This document shows positions 1 through 9,501 of a DNA stretch of 64,000 bases, one piece after another. Origin of the DNA: GCA-2687515 sp002687515 (GTDB taxonomy: Bacteria > Pseudomonadota > Alphaproteobacteria > Rhodospirillales > UBA2165); assembly GCA_030745835.1 (NCBI GenBank), contig JASLNU010000109.1:6238-70237 (forward strand), read 5' to 3'. Every line of letters starts with the position of its first letter. Position 1 is the first letter of the stretch. Made by a program: the position numbers and the translations under genes. Under the pieces are notes generated by a model. The model saw only the letters and a list, made by a program, of their open reading frames with translations, made no database searches and was not told the origin of the DNA.

Positions 1-512
1 GCATGCGCCACCGGCAAATTGCCGAGACCCTCATCAATACAGGCAGAACCGCGGCGCCGGTCATGTTCTTGCTGCTGACCGCCAACATGTACGCCAAGTT
101 TATGGAAGTCGCCGGCATGTCGGAACTGATCCGCGAAACCTTCCACACCTACCAGCTCGGCGAAATCGGCATCATGCTGGTGATTATCGTGATCTGGCTG
201 ATCCTTGGCATGATCCTCGATTCCATTTCCATCATCCTGATAACGGTGCCCATATTCGCACCCCTGACAGCGCCGTTTTTCGACCCCATCGCTTTCGGTA
301 TTTTCGGTATCTTGGTTATTGAAGCCGGGCTTCTAACGCCGCCCTTCGGGCTTTTGGTTTATACGGTGAAAGGGTCGGTCGACGATCAATCGGTACAGCT
401 ATCGGAAATATTCAAGGGCTCGGTGCCGTATTGGATTTTAATGCTGTTTGTCATGCTGATCATCTGGTCAACGCCGGAGGTCGCCACCTGGCTGCCGTCC
501 AAGATGATGTGA
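1..512 (+). CDS. dctM: TRAP transporter large permease DctM, C-terminal part
   Basis: Only the last ~170 residues are present; the reading frame is open to the window edge (first full codon at base 3). The protein would be the 12-TM channel subunit of a tripartite ATP-independent periplasmic transporter that imports organic acids with sodium. Visible are hydrophobic segments near visible residues 20-35, 55-85, 95-120 and 140-160, and a GILVIEAGLLTPPFG stretch that is typical of the DctM C-terminus. A full DctM is about 430 residues, so the start and the small permease DctQ should lie upstream. The DctP gene follows after 171 bases that hold a palindromic site. Confidence 0.88.
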   Translation, partial: MRHRQIAETLINTGRTAAPVMFLLLTANMYAKFMEVAGMSELIRETFHTYQLGEIGIMLVIIVIWLILGMILDSISIILITVPIFAPLTAPFFDPIAFGIFGILVIEAGLLTPPFGLLVYTVKGSVDDQSVQLSEIFKGSVPYWILMLFVMLIIWSTPEVATWLPSKMM

Positions 513-620
513 TCCGTTCGTTATTTCAAATTATTGGAGGACGTAACGGAGGTTTGATCGGCCACCCTCGGCCAATGCCTTGACACGGCAAAGGCCTCGA
601 TACTAGGTTCAGCCACGAAT

Positions 621-634
621 TCTTATTATAAGAC
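621..634. promoter_or_regulatory. Palindromic operator candidate, TCTTAT-T-ATAAGAC form
   Basis: The sequence TCTTATTATAAGAC lies about 50 bases before the dctP start. Its arms TCTTAT and ATAAGA match the 14-base palindrome found at 56728 and 60084, with one base of extra symmetry here. All three sit upstream of solute transporter or transporter-linked genes. The site fits a dimeric repressor; the regulator itself is not identified in the window. Confidence 0.5.
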
Positions 635-683
635 TTCTAAGTTAGATTTAACTCAATTCGTAACCCACTGGGAGGAGCACGCA

Positions 684-1778
684 GTGAAACAGTATTTCAA
701 GCATCTAGGCTTGCTTGGCGTTACGGCAGCCGCCGCTATCGCCGTTTCGGGCGCGGCCGACGCCGTGACCATCAAGGGCAAGGACATCACCCTGCGCATC
801 GGTTCCGGCCATCCGCCGTTTATTACCTATGTCAAACACATGGGCAAAACCTTTGCGCCTAATGTGGTCAGGCGCGTTGCCGCGGAAACCAGTTACAAAA
901 TCAAGTTCAAGGAACATTACACCGGCACCGTGGTGAATGTTTTCGACACCCTCGAAGGGGTCCAGGACGGGCGCCTCGATGTTGGCGGCTGGTGCGTCTG
1001 CTTCGACGACGACAAAGCCTTGGCCCTCAACCTGACCTATTACGTTCCGTTCCATCACCCGAACGCCATCGTCAATCGGGAAATTTTCAAAAGCCTGATC
1101 GCCAAGCATCCGGACATTAAAAAAGACCTGTCCGGCCGCTATAACCAGACCGTGATCGGGGTTACCGGGTTCAACAATTATGGCCTCCTGACCGCGTTCC
1201 AATGGTCAAAGTTCTCTGACCTGAAAAACCGCAAGATTTTGGCCGCCGGTCCGAACCTTCCCTGGGTTGTGGCGGGCATTCCGGTGCGCACCACCATCCC
1301 CAAGGCGCCGCAACAGATGCAGACCGGCGTCGGCGAAGGTATCATCCTGTTCCCCGATACCGACTATAAATTGAAACTGCATGAAGCGTCCAGGGGCGGC
1401 CAGTACACCCTGACCGACTTCGGTGCCGTGGTGCAGATCATGTTGACGATCAACAACAGGACCCGTAAGCGCCTGCCGCCCGAGGTCCTCAAAATCATTG
1501 ACGAAGAAGGCATCGTCTATGGCAAAACCGCTTCGAAAGCCTCTTTTGACGACCATGAATGGGGCATCAAAAAGCTGAAGGAAGCCGGTATCAAGATCGT
1601 CAAGATCGCGCCGGCCGCAAAAAAAGCTTGGGCACAGAAATTGGCCAATTGGCCGCAGCAGCGCGCCAACGCCGTCAAGGCCAAGAAGAAGGTCAACATG
1701 GCGGCGATGATGAACGACTTCATCGCCATGACCAAGGCGAAGGGGCATTCCTTCCCGATCGACTACAAGATCAAGTAA
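684..1778 (+). CDS. dctP: TRAP transporter substrate-binding protein DctP
   Basis: Periplasmic solute receptor of the TRAP system whose permease ends at 512. GTG start with GGAGGA at 671-676. The first ~27 residues form a signal peptide (KHLG, then an Ala-rich core ending AADA). The mature part is a 330-residue DctP-type fold with the usual stretch from VFDTLEGVQDGRLDVGG to the Arg/Pro-rich hinge near residue 195. The ligand cannot be read from sequence; C4-dicarboxylates or keto acids are typical. It probably has its own transcription signal, given the 171-base gap with the palindrome at 621, and it ends at a strong terminator at 1799. Confidence 0.88.
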   Translation: MKQYFKHLGLLGVTAAAAIAVSGAADAVTIKGKDITLRIGSGHPPFITYVKHMGKTFAPNVVRRVAAETSYKIKFKEHYTGTVVNVFDTLEGVQDGRLDVGGWCVCFDDDKALALNLTYYVPFHHPNAIVNREIFKSLIAKHPDIKKDLSGRYNQTVIGVTGFNNYGLLTAFQWSKFSDLKNRKILAAGPNLPWVVAGIPVRTTIPKAPQQMQTGVGEGIILFPDTDYKLKLHEASRGGQYTLTDFGAVVQIMLTINNRTRKRLPPEVLKIIDEEGIVYGKTASKASFDDHEWGIKKLKEAGIKIVKIAPAAKKAWAQKLANWPQQRANAVKAKKKVNMAAMMNDFIAMTKAKGHSFPIDYKIK

Positions 1779-1798
1779 TTCCGGATCAATGCGGAGAG

Positions 1799-1829
1799 AA
1801 AGGCGGCCTTCCGGGGCCGCCTTTTTTTT
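1799..1829 (+). terminator. Rho-independent terminator after dctP
   Basis: A hairpin with arms AAGGCGGCC and GGCCGCCTT and a short loop is followed directly by a run of eight T residues. It lies 20 bases after the dctP stop codon and closes the TRAP operon. Confidence 0.9.
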
Positions 1830-1908
1830 CGCCGGTCTCGCCTCCCCCATTCCGAGCCTGTCCAACCCCTGATTTTGAGTGCTAATATAATGCTAGGGAG
1901 GCATTTCC

Positions 1909-2004
1909 ATGCAGATTGAAACACGCGATCACCTCAACATTGAAAACGACGAGGCGGGCGGCGTCCTGGTCGAGACGATCCTCATAGCGGGCGGTGCGAG
2001 GTGA
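1909..2004 (+). CDS. Possible 31-residue leader ORF before the IOR gene
   Basis: ATG at 1909 is preceded by GGGAGG at 1895-1900 with ideal spacing. The frame encodes 31 residues, beginning MQIETRDHLN, and stops at 2004, six bases before the GTG of the large oxidoreductase gene. The peptide is acidic and resembles nothing I recognise. It may be a translational-coupling leader or a remnant of a lost gene. The good ribosome site is seen; function is unknown. Confidence 0.35.
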   Translation: MQIETRDHLNIENDEAGGVLVETILIAGGAR

Positions 2005-2010
2005 TGGATC

Positions 2011-5000
2011 GTGCCGGATACGGCTGACCAGCCCGGCGCCGCCGCGCTGACCCTCGACACCAAGTTCACGGCAAGCTCGGGGCGCATCTACATTACCGGG
2101 GCCCAGGCCCTCGCCCGCCTGCCCTTGATGCAGCGGCAGATGGACCAGGCGCTGGGCCTCAACACGGCGGGCTATATTTCCGGCTATCGCGGCTCGCCGC
2201 TCGGCGGCTACGACATCGCCCTTTGGCGCGCGGCCGCGCATCTCGACGAACACCACATCAAGTTTCAGCCGGGCGTCAACGAGGACATGGCGGCGACCGC
2301 CTGTTGGGGCACCCAGCAGACCGGCATGACGGAAGCGGCAAAATATGACGGCGTCTTCGCCATCTGGTACGGCAAGGGCCCCGGCGTCGACCGCTCGGGC
2401 GACGCCTTCAAGCACGGCAACTATGCCGGCACCGCGCCCAACGGCGGCGTCCTGGTGCTGACCGGCGACGACCACGGCGCCGTCTCCTCGACCACCGCGC
2501 ACCAATCGGAACAGGCGCTGGTGGCGGCGATGATCCCGGTCCTCTATCCGGCTTCGGTCCAAGAATTCATCGATTACGGGCTCTACGGTTTTGCCATGTC
2601 CCGCTTTTCGGGCGCCTGGGCGGCGATGAAATGCGTCAACGATATCATCGAAAGCGGCGCCTCGATCGGCATCGATCCGGACCGGGTCAAACCGGTACTG
2701 CCGGAAGATTTCCGGTTCCCCGAAGACGGCGTCCATATCCGCTGGCCCGACGCGCCGAAGGCCCAGGAAGCGCGCATGATCAAGGTCAAGCTGAAGGCGG
2801 CGCAGGCGTTCGTCCGCGAAAACGGGCTCGACCGGGAAACCCATGCGGCGCCAATGAAGCGGCTCGGCATCGTCGCCGCCGGCAAGGCCTGGCTCGATGT
2901 CTGCCAGGCCTTCGAGGAGTTGGGACTGAGCGATGCGATGCGCGCCGGCCTCGGCATCTCGGTGTTCAAGCTGGCCATGACCTGGCCGATGGAGCCGAGC
3001 CGCATCGGCGCCTGGGCGGCGGGGTTCGATGAAATCCTGGTCATCGAGGAAAAGCGCAATCTGATCGAAGACCAGTTGGCGCGTGCCCTTTATCGGCTGG
3101 ACGGGCCTGAGCGGCCGCGCCTGCTCGGCAAGACCGACGAAGCCGGCGAGCCGCTGGTGCCGGAGCATGGCGAGCTGTCGGGCAGCATCGTCGCGCAAAT
3201 CATCGCCAACCGGTTTCTGGACGATAATGGCGAAAACTGCCTGGGCGCCGCTGCCGCGCGAATTGCGGCGCGCACCCAAGCCAGCAACCTGCCCGCCGCG
3301 CCGCCGGAACGCACCCCCTGGTTCTGCGCCGGCTGCCCGCACAACACCTCGACCCGGTTGCCGGAAGGCAGCCGGGCGCTGTCCGGCATCGGCTGCCACA
3401 CCCTCGCCATCTTCATGGACCGGGGCGCCGGCGCCTACACCCACATGGGCGGCGAAGGCGGCACCTGGATCGGCCAGGCGCCGTTCACCAGCGCCAAGCA
3501 TGTGTTCCAGAATATCGGCGACGGCACCTATTACCATTCCGGCCTGATGGCCATCCGCGCCGCCGTCGCCGCCGGTGTCAACATCACCTACAAGATCCTG
3601 TACAACGACGCCGTCGCGCTGACCGGCGGCCAGCCGCTGGACGGCAGCCTGATGCCCTGGGACATCACCCACCAGCTTTGGGCCGAGGGGGTAAAGCGCA
3701 TCGCCGTGGTCACCGACGAGCCCGGCAAATACTCGGGCGCCGTCACCTGGGCGCCGGGCGCCAAAATTCATCACCGGCGCGAACTGGAACGGTTGCAGAT
3801 CGAGCTTCGCGATGTTCCCGGCGTCACCGCCATCGTCTACGACCAGACCTGCGCCGCCGAAAAACGCCGGCGGCGCAAGCGCGGCCGGTTTCCCGATCCG
3901 CCGCGCCGCATCTTCATCAACGAAGATGTCTGCGAGGGCTGCGGCGATTGCAGCACGGTTTCCAACTGCGTCGCAATACTGCCCGCCGAAACGCCATTGG
4001 GGCGCAAGCGCGAGGTGGATCAATCATCGTGCAACAAGGACTATTCCTGCGCCGAGGGATTTTGCCCGAGCTTCGTTTCCGTGCATGGCGGCGAACTGCG
4101 CCGCATGGACACCAAGGCTGAATTCGATGGCGACCCGGCGGCCGGATTGGCCGATCCCGAAGCGGCGGCGGTTGCCGGCAATTTCAGCATCCTGTTGACC
4201 GGCATCGGCGGCACCGGGGTGATCACCTCGGCCGCGCTGCTTGGCACCGCCGCGCACCTGGATGGGCTCGGCTGCAGCGTCCTCGACCAGACCGGCGTCA
4301 GCCAAAAGAACGGCGCGGTGATGAGCCATGTGCGCCTGTCGCAGGATCCGGACAGCAATCTCGGCACCCGCATCGGAACCGGGGGCGCTGATCTTATCGT
4401 CGGCTTCGACATGGTGGTGGCGGCCGGCAGTGAAGCGATCACGGCGATGGATGGCGAGCGCAGCCGCGCCGTCATCAACGATCATATGGTGCCGCTGGCG
4501 GCCTTCGCCGAAAATCCCGACATGGATTTGAACCGAGATGGATACACCAATGTCATCCAGGCCAAGCTTGGCCGCGACCGCGTCGATTTCGTCAACGCCA
4601 CGCATATGGCTACGCGCCTTCTCGGCGATACCATCACCGCCAATATCTTTGTGCTCGGTTTCGCCTACCAAAAAGGCCTGCTGCCCATATCCCAAGCATC
4701 GATAGCCGCCGCCATCCGTTTGAACGATGTCGCCGTCGAAGACAATTTGCGTTCTTTCGCCTGGGGCCGGGTGGCGGCAGCCGATCCGGCGCGCATCGCC
4801 GAATTGACCGGCTCGGGTGACCAGGACAGGCCGCCAGCCGAAACCAGCCTCAGCGCCTTCATCGCCGCCAATGGCCGCGACCTGGCGGCCTATCAGAACA
4901 GGGGCTACGCGGCGCGCTATCTGGAACGCATGGACCGCTTGCTCGGACGCGAGAAAGAGGCGGCGCCGGGGCGCCAGGAATTGGGCCGGGCGGCGGCCCG

Positions 5001-5505
5001 CAACCTCTACCGCCTGATGGCCTACAAGGATGAATACGAGGTGGCGCGCCTTTACACCGACGGACGCTTCCGGCAATCGCTGGAAACCCGCTTCACCGGC
5101 AAATACCGCCTCGGCTACCATTTGGCGCCGCCGCTGTTGGCGCCCAGGGACCGGGTATCGGGGGCGCCGCGAAAACTGCAATTCGGTGCCTGGATGGGCG
5201 GCGCGTTCAAGGTGCTGGCGCGGCTAAAATTCCTGCGCGCAACGCCCTTCGATCCCTTCGGCTATCTTGCCGAGCGCCGCCGCGAACGGCGGCTGCGCGG
5301 CACCTTCGAAACGCTGGTCGAGGAAATCACCGCCGGGCTTACATCTGACAATTATGACGCGGCGCTGGCGCTGATCGCCAATTACGATCAGGTCCGTGGT
5401 TACGGCCATGTCAAACGCGCCGCCATGGATGATGCGGAACGGGACGCCGAGGCCTTGCGCGCGGCATTCCGAAACGGCGATGATGCCCGTCAAGCCGCCG
5501 AATGA
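2011..5505 (+). CDS. Indolepyruvate:ferredoxin oxidoreductase, fused alpha-beta
   Basis: Oxidises aryl- or alkyl-pyruvates with CoA to acyl-CoA, CO2 and reduced ferredoxin in the cytoplasm. The 1164 residues match the fused form common in proteobacteria. The order is an N-terminal pyrimidine-binding domain (GYISGYRGSPLGGYD near residue 50), a thiamine-diphosphate domain (GIGCH, then GDGTYYHSG near 500, and NDAVALTGGQ), a cysteine-rich ferredoxin-like segment (NEDVCEGCGDC near 640 and further Cys to 695), then the gamma-type domain (LLTGIGGTGVIT near 730). GTG start; a weak GCGAGG lies ahead. A 31-codon ORF immediately precedes it. No separate ferredoxin gene is adjacent. Confidence 0.9.
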   Translation: MPDTADQPGAAALTLDTKFTASSGRIYITGAQALARLPLMQRQMDQALGLNTAGYISGYRGSPLGGYDIALWRAAAHLDEHHIKFQPGVNEDMAATACWGTQQTGMTEAAKYDGVFAIWYGKGPGVDRSGDAFKHGNYAGTAPNGGVLVLTGDDHGAVSSTTAHQSEQALVAAMIPVLYPASVQEFIDYGLYGFAMSRFSGAWAAMKCVNDIIESGASIGIDPDRVKPVLPEDFRFPEDGVHIRWPDAPKAQEARMIKVKLKAAQAFVRENGLDRETHAAPMKRLGIVAAGKAWLDVCQAFEELGLSDAMRAGLGISVFKLAMTWPMEPSRIGAWAAGFDEILVIEEKRNLIEDQLARALYRLDGPERPRLLGKTDEAGEPLVPEHGELSGSIVAQIIANRFLDDNGENCLGAAAARIAARTQASNLPAAPPERTPWFCAGCPHNTSTRLPEGSRALSGIGCHTLAIFMDRGAGAYTHMGGEGGTWIGQAPFTSAKHVFQNIGDGTYYHSGLMAIRAAVAAGVNITYKILYNDAVALTGGQPLDGSLMPWDITHQLWAEGVKRIAVVTDEPGKYSGAVTWAPGAKIHHRRELERLQIELRDVPGVTAIVYDQTCAAEKRRRRKRGRFPDPPRRIFINEDVCEGCGDCSTVSNCVAILPAETPLGRKREVDQSSCNKDYSCAEGFCPSFVSVHGGELRRMDTKAEFDGDPAAGLADPEAAAVAGNFSILLTGIGGTGVITSAALLGTAAHLDGLGCSVLDQTGVSQKNGAVMSHVRLSQDPDSNLGTRIGTGGADLIVGFDMVVAAGSEAITAMDGERSRAVINDHMVPLAAFAENPDMDLNRDGYTNVIQAKLGRDRVDFVNATHMATRLLGDTITANIFVLGFAYQKGLLPISQASIAAAIRLNDVAVEDNLRSFAWGRVAAADPARIAELTGSGDQDRPPAETSLSAFIAANGRDLAAYQNRGYAARYLERMDRLLGREKEAAPGRQELGRAAARNLYRLMAYKDEYEVARLYTDGRFRQSLETRFTGKYRLGYHLAPPLLAPRDRVSGAPRKLQFGAWMGGAFKVLARLKFLRATPFDPFGYLAERRRERRLRGTFETLVEEITAGLTSDNYDAALALIANYDQVRGYGHVKRAAMDDAERDAEALRAAFRNGDDARQAAE

Positions 5506-5550
5506 TATCACACCTATTTTTCAGGATCGAGAGAACGCCCGGAGATAACC

Positions 5551-6669
5551 ATGAACGTCCTATACAGTTTTCCAAAAATCATATTCGATTTCGGCGCTGT
5601 CGAGGCGCTGGCGGCTGAGTTGGAAAGCCTCGGCATAAAACGGCCGCTGATCATCACCGACCAGGGCCTGGTCGAGCATGGTGTCTTCGAGGCGGTGCGG
5701 AGGGCCCTCGACGGGCGTAACGAGTTTGCCCTGTTCGACGAGATACCGGAAAATCCGACGGTGGCCGGGGTCGAGCGCGCCCTCGAAGCCTACCGGGCCA
5801 ATGATTGCGACGGCATCGTCGGCCTCGGCGGCGGCTCGGTGCTGGATTCCGGGAAAGCGCTGCGCGTCGCCGCCACCCATCCGGGGCCGATCCTCGATTA
5901 CCTTTTGGACGCCGGGAAGATCACCGAGAATGTGGCGCCCTACATCACCATCCCGACGACGGCCGGCACCGGCGCCGAGATTACCTACGGCGGCGGCATC
6001 CATCCGGAAACCAACGCCCACAGCCTCGGCATCCGCAGCCCGCATGTGAAGCCCGATACCGCCATTTGCGATCCGGATCTGACCCGGACCCTGCCGCCGC
6101 GGCTGACCGCGGCGACCGGCATGGATGCGATCGGCCACGCCATCGAGGGGTTTGTATCGAACCAGTTCAATCCGCCGGCCGAAGCCATCGCCCTCGACGC
6201 CATCCGCCGCGTCGTTACCTATATCGAGCGCGCCGTCGCCGACGGCAATGACCGCGAGGCCCGCTTCGAAATGCAGATGGCGGCGCTGGAGGGCGGCATG
6301 GCCATCTATATGGGCCTCGGCCCGATCCACGCCCTGGCCAACGCCTTCGGCGACTCACCGCTGCATCACGGCACCCTGGTGACGGTGGCGGCGCCGGCGG
6401 TGATGCGCTTCTACGATGGGCGCATCGATGACAAGCTGGCGCCTATTCACCAAGCCATGGGCCTCGATGCCGGCACCGGTATCGCGGCCGGCATCGAGGC
6501 CCTGAACCAACGCATCGGCATGCCGAAAACGGTGCGCGAAATGGGCTACCAGGGCGAAGACCTGGATACCATTAGCCAAGTCACCATCGACAGCCATTTC
6601 AACAAATCGGCGCCGCTGCTGCCGAGCGATGACGAGTTCCGGCAAATCGTTATTGAAGTTCTGGGTTAG
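5551..6669 (+). CDS. Iron-containing alcohol dehydrogenase
   Basis: NAD(P)-linked oxidoreductase of the type III (Fe-ADH) family, 372 residues, normal length. GGGSVLDSGKA near residue 92 is the nucleotide-binding motif. Iron ligands are expected in GMDAIGHAIEGF (about 190-201), GPIHALANAFG (about 256-266) and the following LHHGTLV. Members act on alcohols, hydroxy acids such as 4-hydroxybutyrate, or maleylacetate; the substrate cannot be decided here. It lies 45 bases after the oxidoreductase gene on the same strand and may be co-transcribed. A GGAGATAACC motif precedes the ATG. Confidence 0.88.
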   Translation: MNVLYSFPKIIFDFGAVEALAAELESLGIKRPLIITDQGLVEHGVFEAVRRALDGRNEFALFDEIPENPTVAGVERALEAYRANDCDGIVGLGGGSVLDSGKALRVAATHPGPILDYLLDAGKITENVAPYITIPTTAGTGAEITYGGGIHPETNAHSLGIRSPHVKPDTAICDPDLTRTLPPRLTAATGMDAIGHAIEGFVSNQFNPPAEAIALDAIRRVVTYIERAVADGNDREARFEMQMAALEGGMAIYMGLGPIHALANAFGDSPLHHGTLVTVAAPAVMRFYDGRIDDKLAPIHQAMGLDAGTGIAAGIEALNQRIGMPKTVREMGYQGEDLDTISQVTIDSHFNKSAPLLPSDDEFRQIVIEVLG

Positions 6670-6725
6670 GCTGGGATCGAGCGCGCGGCCACGCTTATGC
6701 TGGAATGCACGGAAGGAAGTACTGG

Positions 6726-7007
6726 ATGTCTCAACTGATTGCCATTTTCACCGCTATCTTCATCGCCGAATTGGGCGACAAGACACAATTGGCGACGCTG
6801 CTTTTTGCCGCGGACCGGTCCCACCACCCGGTGGCCGTATTTATCGCCGCCGCCGGCGCGCTGGTAACCTCGACGGCGGTCGCCGTAGGCCTGGGTGCGT
6901 TGGGCGCGCGCTACCTTACCTTTATTCCGCTGAAAGCCATCGCCGGGATCGGCTTCATCGGCATCGGTATCTGGATGCTTACCGAATATTTGAGACCGGC
7001 GGCCTGA
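6726..7007 (+). CDS. GDT1/UPF0016-family membrane protein, half-size
   Basis: A 93-residue integral membrane protein with three hydrophobic segments and the family signature ELGDKTQ near residue 14. Family members (yeast Gdt1, TMEM165, bacterial MneA) move manganese or calcium against protons. Usual bacterial proteins have two such repeats in about 190 residues; this one carries one, so it would have to dimerise. The ATG at 6726 is preferred over 6705 because GGAAGGAAG lies eight bases before it. No partner half-gene is adjacent. Confidence 0.82.
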   Translation: MSQLIAIFTAIFIAELGDKTQLATLLFAADRSHHPVAVFIAAAGALVTSTAVAVGLGALGARYLTFIPLKAIAGIGFIGIGIWMLTEYLRPAA

Positions 7008-7023
7008 CCAGCGCCGCCCACTC

Positions 7024-9333
7024 TCAGCCGGCGTTCAGGGAGCGCCAGACTTTTTCCGGGGTTGCCGGCATGTCGATCGGGCCGGCGCCCTTCGATGCCA
7101 GCGCATCGGCGACGGCGTTCATCACCGCCGACGGCGCGCCGGTGGTTCCGGATTCACCGCCGCCCTTGACGCCAAGCGGATTGCTGTCGGTCGGGATCGG
7201 ATGCACATCGACAACGAAGTTGGGGAAATCACCGGCGCGCGGCATCCGGTAATCCATGAACGACGCGCTTAAGAGCTGTCCGGTGCCGTCTTCATAGACA
7301 ATGTCTTCGTGCAACGCCTGGCCGATGCCCTGCGCCAGCCCGCCATGGATCTGGCCTTCCAGCAATAAGGGATTGATGACCGTGCCGACATCGTGGTCGA
7401 CAAACAGGCGGTCGAGGCGGACTTCGCCGGTATCGGGATCGATCTCAACCTCGGCGACTTGGCAGCCATTGGGGAAATTGCCCTGGCCGGGATTGAACTC
7501 GCCGAACGCTTCCAGCCCAACCTCCAGATGCGGCGGCCAGAACATCGGCTCGTAAGACGCCTTCGCCACATCGACGATGCCGATCGATTTATCGGTGCCG
7601 GTGACGCTGAAGGTGCCGTCCTCGAACTCGATATCGGCGGCGGCGGCCTCCAGGAGATGGGCGGCGAATTCCTTGCCCTTTTCGATCAGGCGGTCGGCGG
7701 CAACGCGGAGCGCCGATCCGCCGATGGTCATCGAGCGTGAGGCATAGGTGCCGCGCCCGATGGAAACCGCGTCGGTATCGCCTTGCAAAAGGCGCACCGA
7801 TTCGAACTCGACCCCCAAAAACTCGCACAGCATTTGGGCGTAGGTGGTTTCGTGCCCCTGCCCGTGCGAGAGTGTGCCGGCGACAACGGTCACCGAGCCG
7901 GATGGATCGAAACGGATTTCCATGCGGTCGTTGAAGATGGTGACGACTTCCATGAAGCAGGCAACGCCGCGCCCGCGCAAATATCCGCGGGCTTCGGATT
8001 CTTTCCGGCGCGCTTCGAACCCGGACCAATCGGCGGCGGCCAGGGTGTTTTCCATGACCACGTCGAACTCGCCGCTGTCATAGGCGTGCATCAGCGCCGT
8101 CTGGTAGGGCATCTGCTCCGCCGTGACCAGATTGATGCGCCTAAGCTCGACCGGGTCCTTGCCCATTTCGGCGGCGGCGATGTCGATCATCCGCTCCAAT
8201 ATATAAGTCGCCTCGGGCCTTCCCGCGCCCCGGTAGGGGGCCGTCGATACGGTATGGGTGAAGACCGACCGGGTCACCGCGCGGATCGCCGGTATGGCAT
8301 AGACGCCGGACGCCACCAGCGCCTGGAACATCGGCGAAATGAACGCCACTTCGGTGAGGTACGCCCCCACATTGTAATCTGAATCGATGCGCAGCGCGGT
8401 GATCCGGCCGTCGGCATCGAAGGCCATTTCCGCGTTGACCACCTGATCGCGGCCTTGGCTGTCGGAGACGAATGATTCCAGCCGCTCGCCGATCCATTTG
8501 ACCGGCCGTTCGACCTTGGACGCCGCCCAAAGAGCCAGTATGTCCTCGGGGTATATGGCGCCCTTCATGCCGAAGCCGCCGCCCACATCCAGGGCAATCA
8601 CCCTGATCTGGGTTTCCGGTACCTTGAATATATCCTGGGCCAGGCTTTGGCGCAGGACGTGCGGCGCCTGACCGCTGTTATATAAAGTGTATTTGCCGGT
8701 GCCCGCGTCATAGTCGGCGACATTGCCGCGCGGCTCCATCGACGCGGTGGTGACCCGGTTATTGACCAGCCGCGCCTTGGCGACATGATGGGCGGCATCA
8801 ATGGCCGCATCGACGGGACCGGGATCGCCCATGGCGAAGGTAAAGGACACATTGTCATCGGCATGTTCCCAGACGCATGCCGCGCCGGGGGCCATGGCTT
8901 GCTCCGCATCGACGATGGCCGGCAACTGTTCGTAGTCGATTTCAATCATCTCGGCGGCGTCTTTCGCGCCCGCCAGGGTTTCGGCGACCACATAGGCAAC
9001 CGGCGCGCCGACACATTTAACCATGCCCGAAACCAGCGCCGGGAAGGGCGAGCCGGTGGGATCGCCGGCCAACATAGGCACCGGGAAATGGCAATGGATT
9101 TCGCCGAGCCCGTCGGCGCCGTAATCGACGCCGGTGAGCACGATCAGCACCCCCGGCGCCGCCTTGGCTTTATCGGTATTGATGCCGTTGATGCGGGCAT
9201 GGGCGTGCGGCGAGCGCAGAACATATCCGTGGACCATGCGCGCCAGTTCCATATCATCCACGAAGCGGCCCTTGCCGGTCAGCAGCCGTGGGTCTTCCTT
9301 GCGCGGGACCGGTTGTCCGATGCCGAATTTCAC
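7024..9333 (-). CDS. Molybdenum hydroxylase large subunit (xanthine dehydrogenase/CoxL family)
   Basis: The 769-residue molybdopterin-binding subunit of a xanthine dehydrogenase-type enzyme, starting MKFGIGQPVPRKEDPRLLTG. The alpha/beta hammerhead is at about 20-130, and the Mo-cofactor domains include GGGFGMKG (about 250) and GQGHETTYAQ (about 490). The active-site loop reads PYRGAGR (about 375), the form II motif, not AYRCSFR of true CO dehydrogenase. It probably hydroxylates an aldehyde or N-heterocycle. The FAD and 2Fe-2S subunits, normally adjacent, are absent from both flanks. The gene is divergent from the GMC gene at 9502. Confidence 0.88.
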   Translation of the reverse strand: MKFGIGQPVPRKEDPRLLTGKGRFVDDMELARMVHGYVLRSPHAHARINGINTDKAKAAPGVLIVLTGVDYGADGLGEIHCHFPVPMLAGDPTGSPFPALVSGMVKCVGAPVAYVVAETLAGAKDAAEMIEIDYEQLPAIVDAEQAMAPGAACVWEHADDNVSFTFAMGDPGPVDAAIDAAHHVAKARLVNNRVTTASMEPRGNVADYDAGTGKYTLYNSGQAPHVLRQSLAQDIFKVPETQIRVIALDVGGGFGMKGAIYPEDILALWAASKVERPVKWIGERLESFVSDSQGRDQVVNAEMAFDADGRITALRIDSDYNVGAYLTEVAFISPMFQALVASGVYAIPAIRAVTRSVFTHTVSTAPYRGAGRPEATYILERMIDIAAAEMGKDPVELRRINLVTAEQMPYQTALMHAYDSGEFDVVMENTLAAADWSGFEARRKESEARGYLRGRGVACFMEVVTIFNDRMEIRFDPSGSVTVVAGTLSHGQGHETTYAQMLCEFLGVEFESVRLLQGDTDAVSIGRGTYASRSMTIGGSALRVAADRLIEKGKEFAAHLLEAAAADIEFEDGTFSVTGTDKSIGIVDVAKASYEPMFWPPHLEVGLEAFGEFNPGQGNFPNGCQVAEVEIDPDTGEVRLDRLFVDHDVGTVINPLLLEGQIHGGLAQGIGQALHEDIVYEDGTGQLLSASFMDYRMPRAGDFPNFVVDVHPIPTDSNPLGVKGGGESGTTGAPSAVMNAVADALASKGAGPIDMPATPEKVWRSLNAG

Positions 9334-9501
9334 TTGCGCCTCCTGTTGCCTGCTGTTTCCCTTAATTATGATTGCTTTGACTTGGATTTCTACACGTTGG
9401 CGGCGGCAGGTAAAGGTGGAATTTTATGCGGCCGCGCCGGGACATGACAAAGCGCGCGCGCCGCCTTATGGTCCTAAAAAAAATAGGGGGCGGATAAGGG
9501 C

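Noticed and set aside
1886..1891. TATAAT before the 31-codon ORF as a promoter
   Set aside because: The start site would fall on the ribosome site and no -35 element is at the right distance.
1882..4023. A 713-codon open frame on the minus strand opposite the indolepyruvate oxidoreductase
   Set aside because: It is a shadow of a well-recognised gene; the protein is low-complexity Gly/Asp/Ala/Arg-rich with no family motif. The same applies to long antisense frames at 4024-5181, 12174-14186, 34816-36906, 43517-45148 and 58478-60433.
7024..9333. Aerobic carbon monoxide dehydrogenase (CoxL form I)
   Set aside because: The active-site loop is PYRGAGR rather than AYRCSFR, and CoxM and CoxS are missing.
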